The notes: generated by a model from the sequence alone, not told the origin. A stretch of 64,000 bases of DNA from Endomychus coccineus (GCA_958510875.1 OY294067.1:56556039-56620038); one strand, 5' to 3'. Positions 47,001 through 61,782 are shown, numbered from the stretch's first letter. Numbers and translations: made by a program.

Positions 47001-50000
47001 CAAGTCTCTTTCCACATATTATTGAAGCATCTTTTCGGATGTGCTGGTTACAGTACTTTATTGAAATTACCCATACCATTTTTATTGGATTGAAGACACT
47101 TTGGAGGTAATCTCAAAATGTAAGTCCCCATTTGGCAGCGAATTAATCGATTTCATACCTCTTCGTTGTTTATTTCTAGAAAAAATGCAATGCAACTTTA
47201 GATAAATAGCTCCAAAAGAAAGATGTTACTTACTTGTTCAAATTTTATGTTATGCTGTTTCAATCATTCTTTAGTTTCCCTCTATTTCGATAAAATATTT
47301 GGTGACTTTTCAACAATCCTGCAATGGTATGAAGCTACTTTCCTGTTAAAATTTAATATTATGCTGTTTCAACCTTTCTTCAGTTACTATATTTTTGGAT
47401 AAGGTATTTGGTTACTTTTCAACAACTTTGCTATGGTATTAAGCATAATCCATTATGATAAAGGAGGAACTTCTTAAATTTGGAAGCAATTACTTTCGAA
47501 ACCATTTATGAAGATTCTCTTTGTTCACTTCGCCATGTTAATTCGATGGATTGTAAGTTTTTGAACCAAATATAAGTTCCGCTCCATTGGGCAAAACTAC
47601 ATACCTCTCATCAAATTATTATTCCAATATCATCATAAAATTGAAAAATATTTGGTGAATGACTGAACAGAGAGAGAGAAATCACCCGTTGAGACACTGT
47701 CCCCACCTCAAGATTCTGCGAGTTAGGAAAAGATAGTACGATAGCACGATTCGAACATGAAACCGCAGAAAGCTCAAGATCTGCCGAATTTCTTCCTACC
47801 AGACTTCAGAGCGAAGTTGTGGAACTCTTTACCTAATAAGGTCTTTTCCTATGCCTCCGAACCTTCAAGATAAATTCGAATGGCCATCTTCCCTCTCAAC
47901 ATTCCACCGCTGGATCTCATGGTCAAAGTATAAAAAAAAGATTTTTTCTTATTTTTTCATGTATAATCACCACCTAAAATGAGGCATACGAATTTCCGGA
48001 CATCCTGTATAGCGCACGAGTGGGATTGTAAATTTTAATAGTAAAGCTCGAAAGAATCGAGACATTTTTGCCAGTTTTCTCGATGGTTGAATTCTTGTGT
48101 ACACAAGAGTTGCCATTTCGGGAACATAATGAGAGTAATAATTATTCTTCGATTGAAGTTCATCCAAAGCAACAAATCAGTCTAATTAGTAAACGTGATA
48201 TTCATTTATGATATTTTTTAGAGAAATATATTTTTGTAATTTGCCTCCATTTTGATTTTCTAATTGACCCATTAACGAACGCAACGTCATCACTCGCCGT
48301 GTCTTAATATCCAAAAAAGCACGGAACTTTTTACGAACATTTTTAGGTTGGCGAGCTTGATGCGGAATTATCTTGTCATCATTATGTCAGTTTAAATGAC
48401 AGTGTCGAGCGTCAACAACTCAAGAAAGCGATCACAGAACCACTAAATCAAATTTTCACTTTCAAAATTAAGATGTTACCAACCACCATAAAAATCCCTA
48501 AATGGACTAAATTGAACATTTTTGTTTAAAAACGGCATAAAAAGGGCAAATTACAAAAAATAGTACAAACAACTCGTTTCCTAAGACCTTGAAGCACTCA
48601 TTCTTTAAAAAAACTCGTAGCTTCGCCACTCGTTTTTTAAACTTGAATTCGTGCTTTAAGTCCAGTCTTAGGAAACTCGTTCTTTAATATACTATTGTAC
48701 TAAGTTTCTTTTCGCCGGCACGTCAAAAACCACATCGAATGACTTGACTGATTCGATTAGTTTTGTTTTGATTACGAAAATTGACACAGAAATATGTGTC
48801 AAGTACAGCTTAGCTTTCAAAATCTATAGAAAAAAAGTCATCACAATGTTGTCACACCATAAATTTTCATAAAAACTTTACTTTCATCACCTGTGATTGA
48901 TACCTCGTATGTTATTGTATGGTTCTTGTAGGAAATATCCTTATTGTAAATTACGTGATGATCTTCCTCTACGTTTGTTTAATGATTCCTAGAGATAATT
49001 TTTTGACTTTACGTAATTTATCTGTGAACCCTACTATCCACTTTATTTTGCTGCTTCACCTTAGATAATAACATTTTAATGCTGAAACAACTTTATTGTT
49101 GACTGTTTGAAATATTATAATATACATAATGAATTAAATACTGTTCAATTTATTAAGACCCTTAAAATATTATCCAAAGAAATAGAACAACCATATATTT
49201 GACTTATTGCTGAAATCTGGAAAAAGCTTCACAAGTAAGTTGTGAGGTCTTGAGGGTTTTTAGAACTTGTTGATATACAAGGTGTTTCAGAAAGACCTCC
49301 CGTAAATGCAGGGGACGGTAGAGCTTACAAAAATAATCAGATTTTTCGAATCAACTATGGTCCTATCTCCTTTCGTTTCGGAGATACAGGAGGGGGTTGA
49401 ATTTAATTTTTTTAAACAAAATTTTGCTGTAGCTCCTGTGCAGTTACAGATATTTCGTTGAAATCTGGTACTCGGAGGTTTCAGAGAACGCCGAATAAGA
49501 TGGTTCAGTTAGTTTCAGATTATGCGGTAGAGGGCGCTGGGTGCGCGACCTTTAGGCGTTTCTTTTAGCCTTAACTTTTTTGAGATTAATTTTTTTGTTT
49601 ATCCGCACATTTTTCTGGTTTACAATTTTATTTGAAAGAAATAATGTACTCCTGTTGAGGGCCTCAAATTTCACCGTTTTCGAGAAAAACGCGTTCAAAT
49701 GAACATAACAAAAACTCATTAACAAATTTACTTACTACCGAAATCGCGTATGTTCATTTAAACGCGTTTTTCTCGAACTTTGGAACAAAAAAAAATATCG
49801 AACTGCGGTTTTCAGTTTTTTCTGCAAATCTAATCTAATTTCCTATTATCATGTCATAGCTATTCCGTATGACTTAAGTTTTTGGGATAAAATCAATGAA
49901 ACCGTTATTATTATAAATTACGCCCTCTAGCAATTTTATTAGGATTTATCGTGTACCAATAGATACGGCAATTGAAAGTAAGTACCTTCTCTTCTATACA

Positions 50001-53000
50001 AACTAAAGTTTACTAAAATCGAATGAGTCGTTTAGAAACTACATCGATTTGAATTATTACACTTTCAATTGCTTCCCCCACTCTTATCAAGGTTGGTATG
50101 CCAATGAGCTTTGAATTAAAACGATGTAAAATTGTCTAACCTTTCTAATTATGTCAACAAAGATATACCTTAATGCAAGACTTTCCGGTGAAACACGTTT
50201 AAATGAACATAACAGAAACATCAACAAATTTACTTACTACCGAATCATTTAAACGCTTTTTTCTCGAAAACGGTGAGATTTTGAGAACCTCAACAAGAAT
50301 ACATCATTTGTTTGAAATGAAATTATAAACCAGAAAGATGTGCGAAGAAAACAAAAAAATTATTCTCAAAAAAGTTAAGGCTAAAAGAAACGCCGAAAAG
50401 TCGCGCACCCAGCGCCCTCTACCACATTATCTGAAACTAACTAAACCATCTTATTCGGCGTTCTCTGAAACCTCCGAGTACCAGATTTCAACGAAATATC
50501 TGTAACTGCACAGGAGTTACAGCAAAATTTCACTTTATTAAAATTAAAATTAAATTCAATCTTCTGAAAGAAGATAGGACCATAGTTTATTTGAAAAATC
50601 AGATTATTTGTGCAAGATCTACCGTCCCCTGCATTTACGGGAGGTCTTTCTGAAACACCCTGTATAATATTCAATTTCTTGTTATTGCGTTTTGGAAGCG
50701 ATCACAATGGCCTAGATTCTTGGAAAGATTTCCCAATAAACATCTTTTTATTTATATACTATCTGGTTTAGAAATTTTATGAAAGGCATATTTCTTAAAA
50801 AGTTTAATATTAGTCCAAAGAGTCACTGAGGACACCATTTTCAAAATTGTACGAAGAAAACGGTTTTCAAAAGATTACTGATTCTTGTGAAACATAACCT
50901 TATTGCAAATTACGTGATGATCTTCCTCTACGTTTAATTAATGATTCCTAGAGTATGTATTTTTTGACTTATGTAATTTATCTGTGAACCCTACTATCCA
51001 CTTTATTTTGCTGCTTTACCTTAGATAATAACATTTTAATGCTGAATCAACTTTATTGTTCCACGCAAGATTATTGATTTGGAGATTATAGTTTTGAGCA
51101 CATATTTGTTGATTTCGCAATTTGAACCTGCAGATTGTACGACCTTCCGGGAAAATTAGTATGTTTAGATTATATCGTCTGATGTTCAAACAGTGCTAAC
51201 ATTTGCAATCTATATTTGTTCAGTTATATTGGGAATAATAAATGATATGTTATACTAAAGATAAAACGTGCCCGTGTGAAATGTATTTGTATTTGATGGA
51301 GGAACATACTGCTCAGCAATTAATTAATATACCTTACTAGTGATGCATCATCGTGTTTCATAGATATATATTTATATTGATTTTATTCCTAGTAGTATTA
51401 TAAAAACCTAAACAGCAAGGAAAACTACATAAGTAATAGGTATATCTTTCTCAACGGTTTAAAAATAGTTTCGTGGAAGAGTTTTTTTTCTATACTTTGA
51501 TTACACGAGAGGAAAACCTATTATGTTCGAGTATCATCGGTGAGCCAGCGGTGGAATGTTGGGAGAGGTCGAATTATTCTTGAAACTTTGAAGGTTATAA
51601 GCATCAGGAAAGACCTCACTAGGCAGAGTTCCACAGCTTCGCCGTTCGATAGACAAATGAAATCGGGTAGGAAGAAGTCCGGCAGGACTCGAGCTTGGCA
51701 AGAAGTGGGGACTAGCCGGAGGAATATCCCTTTGTAGAATAACAGACAAGATTTCTGATGTACACCGACCATGGATATTACTATAGAAAAGGGAAAGATC
51801 GGTCACTTTTCTACGATGCTCTACAGAAGCCAATGAAGTGTGACATTATTCAGACGAATGACTATCTTCTGGATAGAATATAGAAAGCTTCAGTGTATGT
51901 TTGAGAGACAAACTCCTAACATGTGAATAGTACTCAAGGACAGGTCGAATCTGTGCTTTGTAGATTATGAGAACCTGCTGGGTTTTAAACTAACTGTTAG
52001 CAGGAAATAGAAAACCAAGATTTTGTGAAGCGGTTGTCGCAATGAACCTTCCATGATCATCCCATAAGAGGGTGCTGTTGGTGGTGATCCCGGGCATGGA
52101 TATGGAAGACTTCATTGGAATAGTTGTACCTAACATCATATTAGGAATTGTGGGATCCGTCTTCCTGGAGAAAATACGAGCTTGAGTTTTGGTTGCATCA
52201 AACTCTACTAGATCATAAGATTCCCATTTCAAAATGTTTGTCAGATCTCCATAAATTCCGTCAACTTGCCTCTGTCTCGCTCCTCTGCCTTCATCGGATC
52301 GTATAGGAGCTCTAGATGAGGAAGCGCTGTGAAGCTGCGGACGGGACAGGTGGTAACTTCCAACAGATCGTTGATGTGGTGCAGAAACATAGGTGATTCA
52401 CAGGTCCCTGTGGAACACCAGTGTTAATAGCCATTGTCTCGAAGGATACTCCATCAACCTCCACATGGAGTGATCTACCTGAGAGAAAACATGATAGTAA
52501 GCGACAAAGTTGAGCGGCAAATTATATGACGCAAGTTTCCCAAGATGGTGGCTGTCTAAAGTAGTTTTAAATTAATTATCTATAAATACTAACGAAACTG
52601 TATGTGTAACTTCTGGTTCATACATAGGTAGTCTCCCAACAAATATCAATATCAGAATAAACAATACTTAAATTCGGCGAGTTCATTTCTGTATATTTTG
52701 GAGTCTGGTTTTACTGCAATAACTACACATTGACAATCTCTGAAGAAATCTTAAGCTTTTTTCCCTTTCGACAGAGTTATAAGCTATGGCAAACTTGCCT
52801 GGGGTGCTGCTTATCACATTATTTGTTGTCGCTGAGTATTATTTTATGGTTATAAAATCTAAAGCAACTATAGTTTTCCGGAAAACTCTGAAAAATGAAA
52901 ATTTATCATTTCAGCACAACAAACTTTAATTATTTTGTTTTTATAAAAGTTTTAGTCAGTGTTATTGGAATAATAAGGTATCGTGATGGTTCTCGGTACA

Positions 53001-56000
53001 AATTTCACTAAAACAAGAAAAATTATGGAAAATTGTCTCGTTTTCCTCCATATTCCTGTTTTGGTCCTCTTCCAACGTGTCAAGTTATTGGTTTTTGTGG
53101 TAGCTGAGTATTATTTCATGATTGTAAAATCAAAAGCAACTATACTTCTCCGGAAAACTCCAAAAAAGTTTGCACCTAGAACAATCACAGTACCTTATTA
53201 TTCCAATAACACTGACCAACATTTTTTGAAAACAAAATAATTAAAGTTTGTCATGTAGAAATGGTAAATTTCCATTTTCCGGAGTTTTCCGGAAAACTGT
53301 CATCGGATTTGATTTTATGATAATAAAATAATTCTCAGCGACCACGAAAACATATAACTAGACACGTTGGACGAGGACCGAGATAGAAATATGAAGGAAA
53401 AACGACGCAATTTTCCACCAATTCTGCAGAATTTTCTCCCTTTTAGTGAAAATTGTACCGAAACATCACGACATCTTATTATTTCAATAACACTCAAGTC
53501 CGAGATAAAATATTGTTTATTGCTAAGGTTTGGTAAAATTTTCCTGATTTTCCAGCAAACGGGCTGGATTTTCCATTTTCCGACTTCGGATTCGGGTTCA
53601 GCCGGCCGAGAAACCTCCTGATATCAAATTTCAGAAACTTTTCCATTTTTTATAAAAGACATTTCATTTGTTAATTGAAAATGGGTTTTCATTGTTTATT
53701 TATAATAATAATCACGAGCCCCCTTTTTCATTCTGTCTAACGATGTGTAAGCCATCCTGAACATGATGCAAAAGAATTTTTGCATTTTCGTGCGGTCTAT
53801 AAAGTTTTAGATGTCTTTCACACTTTTGACGTTTTCGATGCCTCTGTACTGTCAGTTCCAGAAATTTTATACTAAATCAACTTTTTCATTTATTTTTTCG
53901 TTAGATGGTTTAAAGATCAAGCGTTAATTTATAGTAGAACATAGGCCGTGATAAGCACGAAGATTATATTTTAATACACCATTGTCTATAATCTGCTAGT
54001 ACAGATATAATTGAATGTTATGTCCTGGGTTCATTACGACACCATCCAATTACTATAATAAAATTATAGCAATAATGAAGCGAAAAGTAATAATAGCTGG
54101 GTCACACATTATATCCTTAAAATTGAATGAGTTATTGTTAGAAGTGCAGCTGAGTCGAACGATGACCTTTCGCCTAGCTTGTTTTATATTTTATTGAAGT
54201 TTCAATGTCTCTTGGCAAAATTCCATCTAACTGAAAGGAGTGTAATAGTTTCGTGTTCAAAAAGTATAAAATTAGCTGATGCACATTCAATAAATTGGAG
54301 GCAATTGAAACACAAAACTCACTAAGAATGTACTTAATAATTCTCTTGGCCGCCATATAAGCGATACTCTGTCAGAAGATTTAGTTGAAAAATTAAAAAT
54401 AACTCACTAAGGGCCGGTTGTTGGAGAGAAGTTCAACAAGAGTTCATTGTGAACTCCAGTTTGAATAGGAAATCACGTTGTACCACCGTAGTTCAAAATT
54501 GACTGTGCTTTCACTTCGAGTTCCGGTAAACGTCAAATGTGGATCGTTTAAACCATGGAGATCTTAGAGTAGAGGTATTGAGTGGAATTTTTCCCGCAAC
54601 CGTTTAAAAAAGAATAGGGATTTCGCTCCGCCCATTCGAAACGCGATGCACCCGTTTTTTCAGGTTCGCGTTTCGTTGATGATTTCTGCTCGTTATTTAT
54701 TTACGGGCAGTCCATAGAGTGGGCGAAGCGTCCAAGAAAGAGAAGCTCGATTATTATGATTATTTATCCTGAGATTCTTCTTAAACGGTTACATACAAAA
54801 TACATTGGTCTCATGGAGCTCAATACCTCTATTCTAAGATCTGTATGGTTTTAACCGGGTTCAACGCAGATCTAACCTACAAAGTCTGGATTAGGGGTCC
54901 AAATATCTACTCGCTGACTGTTTACGTACATTTGTTATTTTTCAACTAATTACGGATATATTATGAATTTGAATTTGAATTTATGACATTATACATGACA
55001 TGACCGACGACGAAGACTTCATAGAACTCATTGAAATAGGTTTTCAGCCAAGAAAACGACAAGTGCATAAGGGAAGGCCTAATCATTTTGAGAACTATAA
55101 TGAAAAAGAATTCCGAGATCGTTTCAGAGAGATATTCTTACTTTAATAATAGATGAAATGTTGGAACGTATCGCTTCTAAAACTAACAGATAGAAAGTTG
55201 AAACTTTTGAAAAGTAGGAATCAATCAACAAACATCGACTATCGCTTTTTGGAATAATGCTGTCTCCCCTACAGACATGATCCTAATTACTTTAAGATTA
55301 TTGGCGACCGGATCTACTCACGTATTTGAAAAGTACATCAAAATATCTGCTTGGAATGCAGATATGCATGGTACCTTGTTTTGACTGAAAATGTATTGCA
55401 CTATCAACAAGACGCTTCTCTCCATTATGCCCTTCAGGTTAAAGAGTGGCTGGATGAACACTATCCTGATCGGTGGATTGGAAGAAGAGAACATACAGAG
55501 TGGCCACGTAAATCATCATACCTAAGACCATTAGCTTTTTTTTTGTGGGGTCATTTGAAATTTGTTGTGTACAAAACCAAACCAGAGAACATAAAGAAAC
55601 TAATACAGAGGAGTACACAGGAATGTCGAACCTAATCAGCAGAAACATTACGGAATATCAGGAATTTGAAATTCTGCTATAGTCAGAGGCTATAATGTTA
55701 TAACAAAACACTTTTTTACTGGGTTATTTATACGTAAAACTCAATCACACAAGGACACCTAAGAAACATATGCAACATATAATTTTTCACAAGAAGCATG
55801 TAAAACTTTGTTAAATTCTAATATAAATTACCTGTTACACTCAATACTGGCCATGCCCCATTGCCTTTAGTTGATGAGGTCACACGTACGTTTCTAGTCA
55901 GCGCCTGGTCTTGTGTATACAAGGGCGACGGGAAAAGTTCCTGAAAAATAAAACAGATGGCGGCACAATCGAAAATCCTATGTGACATTTGTGATGTACC

Positions 56001-59000
56001 ATCTTTAACTAGAACGCATAAAAAATTTCAGATTGATATGTCATTCAGTTCTGTTTTGACACCCATCGAAAGCAAGCCACCTTGAAAATTTTTGTAAACA
56101 AGGCATCGCTTGTTATACATTATGGGGATCCTTCACCATCGATTGGAACGATTCACAAGTGGTTTACTGAAATCGTCGATAAAATCCATGGTATGATATT
56201 GTCCTGGCTAATCGAAGACGAAAAAGGCCAAAGTGGGTTTATCGGCCAACAAAGTCATGGCGACAGTTTTTTGGGATGCACGCGATATCGTCCATATCGA
56301 TTACTTTGAATAGGGCAAAACGACCATGCAGAGCTGCTGGATCGATTCGACGCCGATTTGAAGGGAAAACGGCCGCATTTGACAAAAAAAAGTGCTCTCC
56401 CACCAGGACAACGCACCGGCGCATCTTTAAACCGCTTTATTCTTAAGACACATCTACACGTATTTCACATAGCAGGTTTTCCGAAACTTACTGTGTTATT
56501 ATGATCCAAATAACATCCACCACATAGATTATCTTCAATTTGTTATGTTGGGTGAAACCCAGTGAATAAATCACAGTCATAAATTCAGCTCCAAGAACTG
56601 TCCGAAAGCGGAAAATTGTTCAAAGAGAAGGAGGGTTGAGGGAAGTTTGTTCTACCGATAAGTTAATTTTTGTTGATGGTATGTTATGTTATTTTTGTTG
56701 AAGTTATATAGTCGAGCATAATAATAATCATTCAATAGTATCAAAAGTCATTGGAACAATCCAAGTTATCCATAATAACAGTCTGAAATTCACCGAAATA
56801 TCCGGTGACTCATACGATTCAGGTCAACTCATGCACGAAAAGTGCTTGACATCAAGATTCTTATAATGACGTATATCGTTATCTACCCTTAGTTATTCTT
56901 CACTTACGTTCAGCTTTGTTTTGCACCTCAAGTTTAAAGTAGCATTGCATAAAATGCATCAACTGCAATCAAAAGAAAAAGTACGACTATGATTAATTCA
57001 AAATTTAATTACGTAACATGGGTTTTACGACAAATTGCTTTGTAAATAATGAATATTGATTGTCGGCTCACGCAAACGAAAGCATTTTGTCTGCAAAAGC
57101 TTTCAATTTTTATGGAATAGTAAATTTATTTCGTGTGGCGAATGTTCACAAGAATCTTGTATAGAATATGGTGTAGACTGAATACTCTTTTGTGTTGCCA
57201 CCTCAACTTCACTTCTCACCCCTTGATCTTGATGAAATTTCGCAAACTTAAACTTCACATCAAGAGAAAAGTCACTTTCTACATGAGAATTAACTATCCC
57301 TTTTCTCTTTCTCACCCCTTGAAGCAGATAAGTAGCGATCTTGATAAAAATGTTTACACTGAACCTCCAACACAAGAGGAAAATCATAGTCTGCATGAGA
57401 TCATCTATCTTTCATACCGACCCTGATAAAAGTTTCCACACCTTCAAAACGAGAGGAAAGCCTATATCTACATGAGATTCCGAAAAAACTACCTCAACCC
57501 ATTTAATCGCCCTGTAAAGCAGACATGCCGATTTTTATGAAATGTCGCAACGTTCGAAACAAAAGAGAAGTCACTGAAGCCGTTCTTGTTGAAATTTTGC
57601 ACAGTTTACCTATAAGAAAAGAAAAGTCACTGTCTACATGAAATTTCGAAAAAAATCTCAATTTTATCACCATTTAAAGCAGATGTGACCCGATTTTTTT
57701 TGTCTCTAATCGTTTGCAATAAATTTTTGCACTATTTGTGCATTCATTTTGGGACACCTTCGAATTGGTCAACACATGTAGATGGTAGTTCTGCATCTTG
57801 AAATTCTGATGCCTTGATTCAGTATATATATATACTTTTTTTTTTTTTCTTTACATACAAACCTGGTCGGGGCTGCTGCGAGCTCCGACGACATCGCAGC
57901 AGTCGCGCCAGAAAAACCTAAAAGGTGGTTAACCGAAGCTACTCCTCCCCACCGGTCGGTAAGTAGCTTCAGGTTCCTAAATCGTGTGCCCGAAGTATTC
58001 TAATTGGACGCAGAATGACTGCCTTTTGCATCCGGTCTATCAAGATCTGCGCCGAGTTCTTACAGGCCGGAATGATCTCCAAGTTTGAACGCAGCGAAGA
58101 CCGAATTCCGCCCAAAACACCAATGATCAGAACCACTAATACGACCTTGTGGCGTGGGTATAGCGTGCGGAGCTCGAACAGGAGATCTTGATATTTTGTC
58201 AATTTTTCCTCCTCTTTCAAGACTATGTTCTTCTCTGCCGGAGAGGAGAATTCGATGACATACATAGTCTTGATTAGTTTATCGAGGAGGACAACGTCAG
58301 GCCTATTTGCTTGTATGGACCTGACGGTCGGAAACGGGTAATTCCAGAAGATCTGGCATTTTTCGTTTCCGACAACGGACTCAATATCTCCTGGCATGTA
58401 AGGCAGCACCGGCTCTTGGTCTATTCCGTACGAGTGCCTTAGATGGTAATACAGCACCCGTAGGGCCGCATTATGGCGATGGGTATACGCCGAGGCCGCT
58501 TTTGTCGGACATGCCGACAGAAGGTGGAAAAGCGTCTCAGGCGTCTTTCGACAGGCCCTGCAGCTGACATCAGGGACCTGCACACCCATCACATTGCGAC
58601 GATAGACCAAGGTATTAATTACGCCATCTTGGCAAGCTGCGGTAAATCCCTCAGTCTCGGATGTAAGCCCGGCTGACCTTAGATAGCCGAAGGTCAGCCT
58701 AGTTGACAAGCCGAGCGTTTCGATGTTTCGATAGAAAACACCTTGTATCGGCTTGTCAACATGCCGCCTGAGCATAAGATCTTGCTCCGCGGCATTTATC
58801 TGGGCTTTCAGGCGAGAAGGTAGGACCTCGAGGTTGCCCTCTAGTCGGCCTTCTCGACTGATCTGAAATTCGAGACCAAGTTCTTTCCGCGGGCGTTGTA
58901 TGCTGTATTGGGTTGCCGGGATATACTCCGCGTTGTCGTAGATTGGTTTCGATAGAAACCGTTGATATGACGACGTTTCGGCACAATCTCATGTGCCATC

Positions 59001-61782
59001 TTCAGGTCTTCTGTTCAGTGCTGCTGCTCTGCTTCGAGTTAACTTGAAACTGATCTCCGTTGATCCTGTTGGTCTTTTATGTATCCTTGTTACATCTGGA
59101 TGATTTTGCCGGTTTGATGCGTCTGATTGAGTTTGATGGTCTGTTGCGTTCGAGCGATTTTGTCGGTTCGTTGCGTTCGAGCGAGTTTGTCGGTCCGTTG
59201 AATTAGTCTGGTTGACTGTTCCCCTGGGTGGTTGAAGGGCTGGTTTCCAAGCAGTTGGTAATCTCTGTGTATCATCTCTTGTATTGAGATTTGAAGGTCG
59301 CTTCTCGATTTCGATAGCTTCTCTTATAATGCGTTTTCTTTTGTGCTCCAGGCTGGCTAGGACTCGGGTGTTTTCAAAATCGATTTCATGTGAAGTTTTT
59401 CTCACATGTTCGGCAAGTGATGATGTTGTTTCTTGCTTTGCGACTGCATTGCGGTGTTCTTCACGTCGAATCTTGATTCTTCTGTTAGTTTGTCCTATGT
59501 AGCTTCCTCCGCAATCTTTGCATGGTATTTCGTGTGTTCCCAGATTTATTTTGGATTTAGCGTTAGGCAATACTTGACTAATCTTTCTTGTCGTGTTGAA
59601 ACTTGTCTCCATGTTGTATTTTTTGAGAATTCTGCTGATCTTCTCTGTAGTACCTTTGACGTAAGGGAGATGGGCTTTGGTGACAGGTTCTCCTTTTTCT
59701 TCTTCTGTGGTTCGATCTGTCTGGCGTCGTGGCCTCAGTGCTCGTCGGATATTGTCTTTTGAGAACCCGTTCTGTTGTAGCGTGGTTTGTATTGTCTGCA
59801 TTTCTTGTTGTTTGTGGTCATTGTCGGTAAGTCGGTCTGATCTGGTTGTAAGTGTTTTTACTACGGATTGAAGTTGTGCTGGATGGTGATGTGACTGGGC
59901 GTTCAAGTAACGATTCGTATGTGTTGGTTTTCTGTATATGGTGTGTCCTATTCTGCCGTTTGTCTTGCTCACAAGAACATCTAGGAAGGGTAGTTGGTTG
60001 TCCTTCTCGATCTCCATTGTGAACTTGATTTTTTCGTGAATCCTGTTTATGTGGTTCAGAAGTTTCGTCAGTGCGGCTTCTCCGTGAGTCCAGATGATAA
60101 ACGTGTCATCTACGTATCGTAGCCATAGCTTTGGTTTTTGTCTGGCTGTTTGGATGGCTCGTTCTTCAAAGTCTGTCATAAACAGGCTGGCTAATACTGG
60201 GGATAAGGGTGATCCCATCGGTGCCCCCTCAATTTGTTTGTATCTTTGGTCCTTGTATATGAAGTACGTATTTTTGAGGCAGTGTTTGGTGAGTTCGATG
60301 ATGTCCTTTCTTATCTGGTATTTCTTCTGGATAATTTCGACGGCCTCATCGATGGGGATATTAGTGAAGAGTGATACGATGTCGAAGCTCACGAGCATGT
60401 GGCCAGGTTCCAGCTTTATGTTCTTTATGCGTTCGATGAAATGGCTTGCGTTCTTCACGTAAGATTCGGCTTCTTCGGCATAGGGTTGTAGCTTCTTTGC
60501 TAGGAATTTTGCGAGCTCCTGTAGAGGTGAACCTATCGAACTGACGATAGGCCTAAGTGGAGCTCCTTCTTTATGGATCTTGGGAAGGCCGTACAGTTTC
60601 GGGCACTTCGATGATTTCTCTCTTGGTATTAATCTCTGTTGTTCTTCTTTGTCGATTTGGCTTGCCTTGATTTTTGTTCTGGTGGTTTTCTCCAGGTACG
60701 TGGTGGGGTCAGTGGCTATCGGTTGATAAGTGTCATCTTGTAATAGTGTTCGAATTTTGTCATCGTACTCTCCGATGTCCATTACTACAGTTGCGTTCCC
60801 CTTGTCTGCTGGTAGTATGCTGTCGGATTTCCGTTCCCAAACAGACGCCGAATGGACCACTGCCAAATAGAAAAGGAAATTTGAAGAGCTGAAGAGGACT
60901 CAAAGGCCCAACAAGGAGGTACAGCCTTTGGACATCAATAAACTGGTGTACAATTTGTCAAGTTTTCCTCTAGACAACAACGAACAACGTGTCCTCGCCA
61001 AAGGATCCAACTACGCTATAGCACCCACCCAGATTCCTACCGAAGACATCATTTGCAGTGTAGCCTCAATAACAAGTCTTCCATCCACTTCAGCTGACGC
61101 CATACGACAGGACGTAGTCCGAATTCTGAAAAAAGCAAAACCTCCAAAGAAGAACCTGACACGAGATGAACACCATGCTCTGATGAACCTAAGAGCAAAC
61201 ACTGACATCAACATTCGACGTGAAGAACACCGCAATGCAGTCGCAAAGCAAGAAACAACATCATCACTTGCCGAACATGTGAGAAAAACTTCACATGAAA
61301 TCGATTTTGAAAACACTCGAGTCGTAGCCAGCCTGGAGCACAAAAGAAAACGCATTATAAGAGAAGCTGTCGAAATCGACAAGCGACCTTCAAATCTCAA
61401 TACAAGAGATGATACACAGAGATTACCAACTGCTTGGAAACCAGCCCTTCAACCACCCAGGGGAACAGTCAACCAGACTAATTCAACGGACCGGCAAACT
61501 CGCTCGAACGCAACGAACCGACAAAATCGCTCGAACGCAACAGACCATCAAACTCAATCAGCCGCATCAAACCGGCAAAATCATCCAGATGTAACAAGGA
61601 TACATAAAAGACCAACAGGATCAACGGAGATCAGTTTCAAGTTAACTCGAAGCAGAGCAGCAGCACTGAAGAGAAGACCTGAAGATGGCACATGAGATTG
61701 TGCCGAAACGTCGTCATATCAACGGTTTCTGTCGAAACCAATCACGACAACGCGGAGTATATTATCCCGGCAACCCAATACA

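Noticed and set aside
59284..60892. Several + strand frames of 60-120 codons rich in Cys, Phe and Ser
   Set aside because: They are antisense shadows of the Penelope-like polymerase gene at 58989-60866.
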